A stretch of 64,000 bases of DNA from positions 17,678 through 81,677 of the forward strand of contig NZ_KQ960590.1 in assembly GCF_001553265.1 (NCBI RefSeq), read 5' to 3'. The position numbers and the translations under genes are program-made. Origin of the DNA: Prevotella sp. DNF00663 (lineage in GTDB: Bacteria > Bacteroidota > Bacteroidia > Bacteroidales > Bacteroidaceae). Numbering within the stretch: the first letter of the stretch is position 1; the number at the start of each line of letters is the position of its first letter. Shown piece after piece: positions 17,267 through 25,004 of the stretch. The notes beneath the pieces are model-generated. The model searched no databases. It saw nothing but the letters and a program-made list of their open reading frames with translations, and was not told the DNA's origin.

Positions 17267-18135
17267 AAAAGAAATATTTACTGCTCTTACTATTGGTAAT
17301 GCCCCTGTTGACAATGGCCAAATCCGACTTGAAAGCATTCACACTGGTCGACAACGCAGGCCACGAAGTCCCATTCCAAGAGATGATAAAGCAAGCTTCC
17401 AAGAGCGATGTCGTCTTCGTAGGCGAAATGCACAACTGCCCTATCACCCACTGGCTGGAACTCAAAATAGCCGAAGCACTCTATGCCAAGCACAAAGACA
17501 ACTTGATGTTGGGGGCAGAGATGTACGAGGCAGACAACCAACTCATCATGGACGAATACCTGAATGGCAACATCAAATACGAGCAGTTCACCGATGAAAT
17601 GCGTCTATGGCCAAACTATGAGACCGACTACGAGCCGGTATTCTCGTTCGCCGAAGAAAACCATCTACGATTTATTGCCACCAACGTACCGCGCCGTTAT
17701 GCCAACGTGGTGAAGTATCATGGCCTTGATTACCTCGATAGCCTGAGTGCAGATGCCAAGAAATATCTCCCTCCGTTGCCTATCCCCTTTACGATGGAAG
17801 GCAAAAGTACGGCCGCATTCTCGCTCATGGCATCTATCCATGGTAAGAAAGACGACCCCATACGCATGCACATGGCACAAGCATTAAAGGATGCCACGAT
17901 GGCTTGGAACATCTCAAAGAACATCGGACGTCACCATTTCCTACATTTCAATGGTAGCTATCACACAGCTGGAAAGACGGGTATTATAGACTATCTCAAC
18001 CGTTATCGTCCCGAAACAACTATCACCACCATCATGGCAGTGAAACAAGAGGAGATTGATAAACTCGATAGTGCGTATCAAAATCAGGCCGATTACTACA
18101 TCATCGTGCCACAAGACATGAGCACTTCGTACTAA
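17263..18135 (+). CDS. ChaN-like, putative heme-binding protein (Tiki/EreA superfamily)
   Basis: The frame is open from 17098, but the ATG at 17263 overlaps the preceding stop (ATGA) and begins a signal peptide (MKKKYLLLLLLVMPLLTMA), giving 290 residues. It carries the ChaN/DUF399 signatures VVFVGEMHNCPITHW, LMLGAEMYEADNQ, LRLWPNYETDYEPVFSFA-like sequence and FIATNVPRRYAN. Campylobacter jejuni ChaN is an iron-regulated lipoprotein that binds two stacked hemes; related proteins include metalloproteases and erythromycin esterase-like enzymes. No lipobox Cys is seen here, so it is predicted to be soluble in the periplasm. Last gene of the operon; a strong hairpin repeat follows the stop. Confidence 0.78.
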   Translation: MKKKYLLLLLLVMPLLTMAKSDLKAFTLVDNAGHEVPFQEMIKQASKSDVVFVGEMHNCPITHWLELKIAEALYAKHKDNLMLGAEMYEADNQLIMDEYLNGNIKYEQFTDEMRLWPNYETDYEPVFSFAEENHLRFIATNVPRRYANVVKYHGLDYLDSLSADAKKYLPPLPIPFTMEGKSTAAFSLMASIHGKKDDPIRMHMAQALKDATMAWNISKNIGRHHFLHFNGSYHTAGKTGIIDYLNRYRPETTITTIMAVKQEEIDKLDSAYQNQADYYIIVPQDMSTSY

Positions 18136-18141
18136 ATCATA

Positions 18142-18232
18142 TTGCTGCAGGGCTTTGGCAGCAATGCTGCAAAAGCCCTGCAGCAATACTGCCGAACCTA
18201 GACAGCAAAGTTGCCTCGCCCCTGCACCAACC
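18142..18232. repeat. GCAGCAATGCTGC repeat array forming a strong hairpin (copy 2)
   Basis: TTGCTGCAGGGCTTT (18142-18156) pairs perfectly with AAAGCCCTGCAGCAA (18172-18186), and inside it GCAGCAATGCTGC (18158-18170) is itself a perfect palindrome. Two more degenerate units follow (CAGCAATACTGCC and ACAGCAAAGTTGCC). It lies six bases after the ChaN-like stop and may end or protect the 3' end of that operon's transcript. Confidence 0.7.
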
Positions 18233-18268
18233 TATTGAAAGCTTTTTAAAGAGGTAAAACAAAAAAAA

Positions 18269-18292
18269 GAGAGACTCAAGGTTGAGTCTCTC
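18269..18292 (-). terminator. Intrinsic terminator of lpxH, overlapping its stop codon
   Basis: GAGAGACTCAA (18269-18279) pairs exactly with TTGAGTCTCTC (18282-18292). On the minus strand it is followed by a run of eight T. The stem includes the last codons and the TGA (18278-18276) of lpxH. Confidence 0.85.
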
Positions 18293-19046
18293 CTTCTATA
18301 TATTGTTCCATAAACATGTGCTCACCATCAAACACTGCGTAGGTAAACTGCCATATCCAATCACCCAAAATCATCATCCGAGCCTTCTTGCTAAGCATCA
18401 AGTCGAGTTCTATATGGCGATGGCCGTAAAGGAAATAGTCTATGTCGGCGTGCGTCTTCATGTACTCTTTGGTGAAAAGAACGAGATATTCCTTGTGCTC
18501 ACCCATATAAGGAGCCTCCTTACCATCGGCTCTTTTCAACCTACTATGCTTGGCCCAATTAAGCCCAAGAGCCATTCCCCAACGCGGATGGATGGCACAT
18601 AGCAGGCGTTGACAGGTGTGGTTGTGGAATACTTTACGCAAGAATTTGAACTTATTATCGGGATCTCCGAGTCCATCTCCATGTGCCAAGAAGAACACTT
18701 TGCCGTATATCTCGGTGGTTAAAGGCTTGGTATGCACAATGAGACCACACTCTTCTGCCAAATAACCATACGTCCAAATGTCGTGATTACCGGTAAAGAA
18801 GTGTACTTCCACGCCATTATCAGTCAGCTCGCTCAGCTTCCCAAGGAAACGCGTATAGCCTTTTGGAACCACATAACGGTATTCGTTCCAGAAGTCAAAC
18901 ATGTCTCCGAGCAGGTAGATAGCCGATGCCTTGTCCTTAATACTGTCAAGGAAACGCACCAGCCGACGCTCTTGCGTACGACCATGCTCTATGGCTAGCG
19001 ATCCCAAATGGGCGTCTGAAAGGAAGTATACATTCTTCATGGGCAT
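18276..19046 (-). CDS. lpxH: UDP-2,3-diacylglucosamine diphosphatase
   Basis: Cleaves UDP-2,3-diacylglucosamine to lipid X and UMP in lipid A synthesis, at the inner face of the cytoplasmic membrane. The 256-residue protein has the full calcineurin-like metal set: FLSDAHLGS, LLGDMFDFWNEY, FFTGNHDIW, LAHGDGLGD and LYGHRHIE. Length is normal. The DNKFKFLRKVFHN and HPRWGMALGLNWAKHSR segments match the LpxH lipid-binding cap. Starts at 19046 or at Met3 (19040). It lies seven bases after the DUF59 gene and shares its promoter. Confidence 0.88.
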   Translation of the reverse strand: MPMKNVYFLSDAHLGSLAIEHGRTQERRLVRFLDSIKDKASAIYLLGDMFDFWNEYRYVVPKGYTRFLGKLSELTDNGVEVHFFTGNHDIWTYGYLAEECGLIVHTKPLTTEIYGKVFFLAHGDGLGDPDNKFKFLRKVFHNHTCQRLLCAIHPRWGMALGLNWAKHSRLKRADGKEAPYMGEHKEYLVLFTKEYMKTHADIDYFLYGHRHIELDLMLSKKARMMILGDWIWQFTYAVFDGEHMFMEQYIEGETQP

Positions 19047-19053
19047 GCAAAAT

Positions 19054-19374
19054 TTAGTCGAAACCGAGTTCCACGCGAGCTTCTTCGCTCATCATACTTT
19101 GGTCCCAAGCAGGTTCAAACACCAGATTCACACTGCTGGATACCACTCCTTCGACGCTATCTATCTTTGTTCTAACGTCTTCAAGAATGAAATCGGCAGC
19201 CGGACATGAGGGTGATGTGAAGGTCATATCAACCTCCACATTACCATCTTCTTGCACATCTACTTTGTAAATCATGCCTAAATCCCAGATATTCACAGGT
19301 ATTTCAGGATCGTAGACGGTCTTCAACACGTCCACGATACGCTCTTCTATTGCTATTTTTTGTTCTTGTGTCAT
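19054..19374 (-). CDS. DUF59 / MIP18-family protein (SufT/PaaD-like Fe-S assembly factor)
   Basis: A 106-residue single-domain protein with the DUF59 signatures VLKTVYDPEIPVNIWDLGMIY and MTFTSPSCPAADF, keeping the conserved Cys, and the closing SVNLVFEPAWDQSMMSEEAR. Members help maturation of iron-sulfur proteins in the cytoplasm. It is first in a two-gene unit with lpxH; the pairing has no obvious metabolic logic. Good promoter at 19417-19447. Confidence 0.88.
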   Translation of the reverse strand: MTQEQKIAIEERIVDVLKTVYDPEIPVNIWDLGMIYKVDVQEDGNVEVDMTFTSPSCPAADFILEDVRTKIDSVEGVVSSSVNLVFEPAWDQSMMSEEARVELGFD

Positions 19375-19416
19375 TGCTAAGTCTATTAATACACCTTCTT
19401 AACCACGTTCTTTTTA

Positions 19417-19447
19417 CAAAGATAACGTTTTCGATGAATCCCACAAA
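19417..19447 (-). promoter_or_regulatory. Promoter for the DUF59-lpxH unit
   Basis: On the minus strand: TATCTTTG (-7, 19417-19424) and TTTG (-33, 19444-19447), spacer 19 bases. A full match to the Bacteroidota consensus, placed directly after the stop of the S41 protease gene. Confidence 0.75.
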
Positions 19448-19456
19448 GGATTCGTC

Positions 19457-22400
19457 TTATTTCTTCAACATCAACTCTACGGCACGTTTCAGTTGTTCAT
19501 CGTTTCCCTGTAGATAGTCTTCAGGAGTGTTATATACCTTTATATCGGGCTGCAAAGTGTTGTTTTCGCCATACACACCATGCATATCCCGACAGCCAAC
19601 TTGCGGGATTCCGAACACCATTTGGTTGTCCATGAGTCGCTCCCACCACACAGCTGTCATCGTACCTGCTACAGGTCTGCCGATAATCTTGCCTATTCCG
19701 AGAGTCTTATAGACGAATGGGAAACCATGACCATTGCTGTAATCGTCTTCACAAACCATAACACAAGATGGTTTTACCCACTTGTTCCAAGGGTCGTATC
19801 CAATGAATTGGCCACGCGGAACGAAGCTTTGATACTGCTTACCCGACAGTAATGTGCACAAATCGTCGTGTAACCAACCACCTCCATTGTGTCTTTCGTC
19901 GACGATGACGGCCTCTTTCTGTCGATTCTTATCGCTCAACAACTCACTGAATACAGTGCGATAACTCTCGCTATTCATCGCTTTCACATGCACATAAGCC
20001 AATCGTCCGCCCGAAAGACTGTCTACAATAGCACGGTTACGATCCACCCAACGCTTGTAAAGGAGCTCATCTTGCTGCGATTTAGAGATGGGACGAACGG
20101 TCACATCAAACGATTTGCCACCATTGTTGACCGTTACTCGTACCGGTTTTCCGGCCTTTCCATCGAGCAACATATCGTAGGCTTTACCTGCTTCTATCCT
20201 CTGTCCATCGATAGCTTCGATGATACTACCACGCTGAACCTTTGTATTCTTCACGGCAAATGGGCCACGTTTGATGACTTCATCGACTTTCAGACCATCT
20301 CCAGTGTACGTTTGGTCGAAGAAAAGCCCCAATACAGCCGTCTTCAACTTGGCTCCATCGGGATAGAAACGAGCGCCGGTATGCGAAGCATTCAGCTCGC
20401 CCAGCATCTCGCTAAGCATGTCTCGGAAGTCGTAACGGTTGTTGATATAAGGTAAGAAACGCTCGTAGGTGGCGCGATAACCAACCCAATCTACTCCATG
20501 CAGATTAGTATCGTAGAATTTATCCTTCACTTGTTGCCATACATGGTCAAACAAATACTGTCTCTCTTTATAGGGTTGATAGTTGAATCGAGCCTCAAAA
20601 CCGATAGCAGAAGAACTCTTCTTTGCCACATCAAACTTCTTAATGGTAGAGTTGCACAGGTAGATATTCTTGAAATCTTTATCAGCTTGCATACCGCCAC
20701 GGCCTATATTCTTCTCTACTATCTCTGTTTTACCATCACGGATCATATGACGCCACAGGTCGTAACCACCTTCAAAAGCGGCTTGATAGTACAACGTATC
20801 GCCACCGGGACTAAGAATTGCGTCACCCATGTGGGAAGAATTGACCGTCAATCTAACCACTCTGTCGCGACAATTATCAAGATCAAACTTCAAAGGTTCC
20901 ACCTTCTTAGACTTCTTCTCGTCTTTCTTGGCATCGTCTTTTTTATCTTTCTTCTTCGCTTCATCAAAGAGTCCTTTCTCTTCTTTGGTCATCTTGAACT
21001 GCTCGTAAGCATCCAAATCGAAGAACATCAAGTAGGCATCCGACTCCGAACCCCAACTTCCATGGCTACGGAAACCGGCTCTATCACTCTGGAAGAGCAT
21101 GGCTTTACCACCCAATACCCACTTGGCATCACCGTCGTTGTAACCGCTTTCGGTAATATCATGGATTTCTCCGGAACCTGAAGCTGCCACCAGTGCGATG
21201 TCACTGTTGTTCCATCCGCCGGTACCAATGTAACTACTGAGCAACCATTTACTATCCGGACTCCACTCAAACCACTGGTCGCCGTCACTATAAGAGTACA
21301 TATACTTACCGTCCATGAGCGTACGCAGGGCGTGACTCTTCACATCTACCGCCCTCAATGTGGTGCGATTCTCCAGATAGGCCACCGATTTACCATCGGG
21401 ACTATAGCGAGGTTGGAACGAAGTTTGGTCGCTCTTAACCAACTGTTCTTCCTCTATCTCGGTGGCATAAGTGAAGAGTTTCTCTTCCTTTCTCTTAATG
21501 GTAGACTGGTAAATCTGCCACAATCCACCACGCTCAGAGGCGTAAACAATGCTTCGACCGTCCGGTGCGAAGTCAATACTACGTTCCTGTTCAGGTGTAT
21601 TGGTGATTTGTTTAGTCGTCTTATATTCCACAGAAGTGACGTACACATCGCCATGTAGCACGAAAGCAATTTCCTTTCCACCGGGCGAGACTGCTATTTC
21701 CGTCGCACCACGTGTCAAGGTCTGCCGGTCAAGGTCGATGTCGTTACGGTCGGACACCACTGTTACAGCCACCTTTTTAGGCTGTTGTCCCTCACGAAGG
21801 GTGTAAATCTCACCGTCGTAACCATAGCACAACATGCCATCGTTGCTACGCGATAAGAATCTCACGGGGTTACCCCTATAACTTGTCAGTTGCTGTTTTC
21901 CACTGCCATCTAAATTCCGTCGGTACACATTAAAAGTTCCGCTCTCCTCACTTAAATAATAATAGGTGTCGCCACTACCCCATACAGGATTGCGGTCTTC
22001 ACCATTAAAAGAGGTCAATTTGCTGTATTTACCCTCTCGCTTTACCCATATATCGCGCGTAATAGGCGATGTATGATGCTTTCTCCAAAGATCTTCATAG
22101 CCTTTTTGGTCATGATAAAGAACGTCGCCACGGCTATTGATGCTCACATCGCACATCGTTAGCTCGGAGAAGAGCGTCGGTCTAGCCATGCCTTCGGTAC
22201 TCACCTGATATACTTGAGGGAATGAACCGCTTGCAAAGATAATAGATTTAGAGGTCGGCATCAAGCTTGTTGAGTACAATACATGCATACCATCGCTGAA
22301 CGCCATCGGTATTTCGTCGCCGCTATTATAGGTCAATCGCGTCGGCACACCGCCGTCTTTACCCACTACATATACGTCGAGACTGCCCTCACGACTTGAT

Positions 22401-22651
22401 GCAAAGGCTATTTTTTGGCCGTCCGGACTCCATACAGGGTATGAGTCGTAAGCCGAATTGGTTGTTATCTGACGTGCACTTCCGCCCGTCGTGGGCACTG
22501 TAAAGATGTCGCCTTTATACGAGAATGCAATGGTTTGTCCATCAGGAGAGATACGACTATAACGCATCCACAATGGGTTGGTTTGAGCCGAAGCCCATAG
22601 CGATGAGGCCAAAGCCACAGCCAAGAATAGTTGTCTTTTCATATTTGCCAT
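19457..22651 (-). CDS. Tricorn-like S41 family protease with beta-propeller domains
   Basis: A 1064-residue exported protein (signal QLFLAVALASSLWASAQ). It has two PD40 propeller blocks (about 25-330 and 330-560; for example RISPDGQTIAFSYKGD, YPVWSPDGQKIAFASS), a Lys/Glu-rich linker near 575-600 (KKKDKKDDAKKDEKKSKK), a PDZ-like segment (about 770-850) and the C-terminal S41 peptidase core with VDERHNGGGW and the nucleophile in EDDYSNGHGFPF (about Ser972). Archaeal tricorn trims peptides made by the proteasome; exported bacterial versions probably degrade peptides in the periplasm. Met4 (22642) is an alternative start. Lies four bases after the GH3 gene. Confidence 0.87.
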   Translation of the reverse strand: MANMKRQLFLAVALASSLWASAQTNPLWMRYSRISPDGQTIAFSYKGDIFTVPTTGGSARQITTNSAYDSYPVWSPDGQKIAFASSREGSLDVYVVGKDGGVPTRLTYNSGDEIPMAFSDGMHVLYSTSLMPTSKSIIFASGSFPQVYQVSTEGMARPTLFSELTMCDVSINSRGDVLYHDQKGYEDLWRKHHTSPITRDIWVKREGKYSKLTSFNGEDRNPVWGSGDTYYYLSEESGTFNVYRRNLDGSGKQQLTSYRGNPVRFLSRSNDGMLCYGYDGEIYTLREGQQPKKVAVTVVSDRNDIDLDRQTLTRGATEIAVSPGGKEIAFVLHGDVYVTSVEYKTTKQITNTPEQERSIDFAPDGRSIVYASERGGLWQIYQSTIKRKEEKLFTYATEIEEEQLVKSDQTSFQPRYSPDGKSVAYLENRTTLRAVDVKSHALRTLMDGKYMYSYSDGDQWFEWSPDSKWLLSSYIGTGGWNNSDIALVAASGSGEIHDITESGYNDGDAKWVLGGKAMLFQSDRAGFRSHGSWGSESDAYLMFFDLDAYEQFKMTKEEKGLFDEAKKKDKKDDAKKDEKKSKKVEPLKFDLDNCRDRVVRLTVNSSHMGDAILSPGGDTLYYQAAFEGGYDLWRHMIRDGKTEIVEKNIGRGGMQADKDFKNIYLCNSTIKKFDVAKKSSSAIGFEARFNYQPYKERQYLFDHVWQQVKDKFYDTNLHGVDWVGYRATYERFLPYINNRYDFRDMLSEMLGELNASHTGARFYPDGAKLKTAVLGLFFDQTYTGDGLKVDEVIKRGPFAVKNTKVQRGSIIEAIDGQRIEAGKAYDMLLDGKAGKPVRVTVNNGGKSFDVTVRPISKSQQDELLYKRWVDRNRAIVDSLSGGRLAYVHVKAMNSESYRTVFSELLSDKNRQKEAVIVDERHNGGGWLHDDLCTLLSGKQYQSFVPRGQFIGYDPWNKWVKPSCVMVCEDDYSNGHGFPFVYKTLGIGKIIGRPVAGTMTAVWWERLMDNQMVFGIPQVGCRDMHGVYGENNTLQPDIKVYNTPEDYLQGNDEQLKRAVELMLKK

Positions 22652-22655
22652 TTAT

Positions 22656-25004
22656 TTATTCCTTCACTTCTATGCTACCTTTTAATAATATATTGTCAGA
22701 AGAGCTACCCACGAGCACATCGAAACGCCCCGGTTCCACACGGTGCTGCATGTTTCGGTCTACAATAGAGAGGTCGTCTTGGTCTACAACGAAACAAAAA
22801 TGCTTGGTCTCACCTTTCTTGATCATTGCACGTTCAAAGTGTTTGAGCTGCTTAATGGGCTGAACGGTCGACGCAACCTCATCATGTAAATAGAGCTGAG
22901 CCACTTCTTCACCGTCCCGACTACCTGTGTTGGTCACGTCAAAACTTACTTCAAATTGCTGATTTCCCATCGACTTAACAGCCAGATTGCTGTATTTGAA
23001 AGTGGTATAGCTCAATCCGTAGCCAAAAGCATAGAGCGGACGAGCCGACATTTCAACATAGTTATGGGTTTCAGGAGCCTTCTTATTATAATAAACCGGC
23101 AATTGTCCTACCGCAGCAGGAACGCTCACGGGAAGTCGACCGGCTGGATTGTAATCGCCAAAGAGCACATCGGCAATGGCACGACCGCCTTCTTGACCGG
23201 GATAATAAGCGGTCAATAGGGCATCGGCATGCTCTGCCGACCATGTCTTATCAAGCGGACGGCCTTCGATATATACCACTACTAGTGGCTTACCCGTGGC
23301 ACGCAGTGCACTAAGCAACTCGTTTTGGCGTCCCAACAGCGATAAGGTAGCACGATCGAACCCTTCTCCACAGTCCATATCGCTTAGACTTTTGCTGTCG
23401 CTCACTGCTGCTCCGGTCTCTTTATAGCTTGTCTTAAAGTCGCGAGCACTAGACCCTCCGACCACAGCCACGACCACATCGGCACGCCGCGCAGCCGCCA
23501 CCGCCTCGTCTATATGTACATCTACGGTGTCACGCACGCCACAACCTTTCACGTATTCCACTTTTCCGACACCTATTTTCTGTCTGATTCCATCGAGTAC
23601 AGTCTTCACATTACCCTCAGCTTGCGGTGCCGTGTAGTCGCCCAACTGATTGTAATCATTATCCGCATTAGGCCCTACGACAGCCACACGCATGGTCTTC
23701 GACAGCGGCAACGTGTTGTGTTTATTCTCCAACAGTGTCACAGCAGCCTGCGCCACCCGATAAGCCACATCCATATTCTCGGCCGTCCTCACTTCCTTGG
23801 TAGCCTGTTTCGGATCTACATACGGATGTTCAAAGAGCCCCATCTCAAACTTCATGCGCAGCACTTGAGCCACAGCAGAGTCGATAAGAGCCTCATCTAC
23901 CATCTTCTTTTGGCAAGCATCGACCAGTGGTTGATATGCCAACGCGCCTAAATCTACATCTACTCCGGCTTTCAAAGCCATGACTCCGGCTTCTTGACGA
24001 GTCGCCGCCACGTGGTGAGTCTGCCAAATACCATCGATACTATACAAGTCTGACACCACGAAACCGCGAAATTTCCAATCTTGTCGCAGCACTTTCTTCA
24101 AGAAATAATCGTTTGCCGTACAGGGAATACCATCGAGCGAGTTGTACGAAGTCATCACCGATAGGGCGCCGGCATCAATGGCTCTCTTGAATGGTGGGAG
24201 GAAATTCTCTTGTATCTCACGCATTCCGAGGAACGTAGGATTACCATTCTGCCCACCCTCTGTCGTTCCATAACCGATGAAATGCTTCAATGTTGCTAGC
24301 GTAGCATAGGGATTTGAAAGGTTTCCACCGCCCAGTCCGCGTACCATTGCAGCCCCTATTTCGCCCGAAAGCGTAGGGTCTTCGCCCATCGTTTCTTCCA
24401 CTCTGCTCCATCGAGGGTCACGACTCAGGTCGAGCACAGGGCCATAACTGATGTGTCCACCCTGCAAACGTATCTCCTTGGCAATCACCTTTCCGGCTGC
24501 TTCTATGAGCATCGGACTCCACGTGGCAGCCATTCCAAAACCCGTAGGGAATACAGTCGTGCCGATAGCCATGTGTCCATGGGGAGCCTCTTCTGCCAAA
24601 AATAGTGGAATACCAAGCCGTGATTTCTCCATCACATACTTCTGCATGGCATTGCCGGCCTTGGCAGCCAACTCCGGATTCAAGCCGTTTGAGAGCGATT
24701 TACGAGTCCAAGGGTCGGCACGATAGGTACCCCACAGCATGCCCACATGCTCTTGTCCCACTTCTTTTTCAAACAAGGCTGAAGGCACAACCTTCTTGCC
24801 TTGTATATCATAATAGTTCCAAGCCAGCGTACAACGCAACTGCCCTACTTTCTCTTCGAGTGTCATGCGCGACAGCAAATCGCTCACACGCACACTGATA
24901 GGTAGATTAGCTTGTTGATAAGGGAATTTCTTTTGGGCAGCCATAGCGTTCCCTGCCATGCAGAGCGACACCACGGCACAAAGTAGTCTGTCTCTATTTT
25001 TCAT
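22656..25004 (-). CDS. GH3 family beta-glucosidase/beta-xylosidase
   Basis: A 782-residue exported enzyme (signal LLCAVVSLCMAGNAMAA). The GH3 N-terminal barrel contains LSRMTLEEKVGQL, YGPVLDLSRDPRWSRVEETMGEDP and LKHFIGYGTTEGG; the nucleophile is Asp319 in GFVVSDLYSIDG. The second alpha/beta domain carries VGPNAD and VVVAVVGGSS, and the C-terminal fibronectin-III-like domain starts with SYTTFKYSNL. Length is normal. The family removes terminal beta-linked glucose, xylose or similar sugars; exact specificity cannot be read from sequence. Its start overlaps the end of the GH92 gene by 11 bases. Confidence 0.9.
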   Translation of the reverse strand: MKNRDRLLCAVVSLCMAGNAMAAQKKFPYQQANLPISVRVSDLLSRMTLEEKVGQLRCTLAWNYYDIQGKKVVPSALFEKEVGQEHVGMLWGTYRADPWTRKSLSNGLNPELAAKAGNAMQKYVMEKSRLGIPLFLAEEAPHGHMAIGTTVFPTGFGMAATWSPMLIEAAGKVIAKEIRLQGGHISYGPVLDLSRDPRWSRVEETMGEDPTLSGEIGAAMVRGLGGGNLSNPYATLATLKHFIGYGTTEGGQNGNPTFLGMREIQENFLPPFKRAIDAGALSVMTSYNSLDGIPCTANDYFLKKVLRQDWKFRGFVVSDLYSIDGIWQTHHVAATRQEAGVMALKAGVDVDLGALAYQPLVDACQKKMVDEALIDSAVAQVLRMKFEMGLFEHPYVDPKQATKEVRTAENMDVAYRVAQAAVTLLENKHNTLPLSKTMRVAVVGPNADNDYNQLGDYTAPQAEGNVKTVLDGIRQKIGVGKVEYVKGCGVRDTVDVHIDEAVAAARRADVVVAVVGGSSARDFKTSYKETGAAVSDSKSLSDMDCGEGFDRATLSLLGRQNELLSALRATGKPLVVVYIEGRPLDKTWSAEHADALLTAYYPGQEGGRAIADVLFGDYNPAGRLPVSVPAAVGQLPVYYNKKAPETHNYVEMSARPLYAFGYGLSYTTFKYSNLAVKSMGNQQFEVSFDVTNTGSRDGEEVAQLYLHDEVASTVQPIKQLKHFERAMIKKGETKHFCFVVDQDDLSIVDRNMQHRVEPGRFDVLVGSSSDNILLKGSIEVKE

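Noticed and set aside
18142..18232. CRISPR array
   Set aside because: Repeat units are degenerate palindromes with near-constant linkers, only three to five per site, with no unique spacers and no cas genes in the window.
20498..21181. 227-residue open frame on the plus strand
   Set aside because: Antisense of the tricorn-like protease; the Leu/Phe-rich run comes from the Lys/Glu linker on the other strand, not from a membrane protein.
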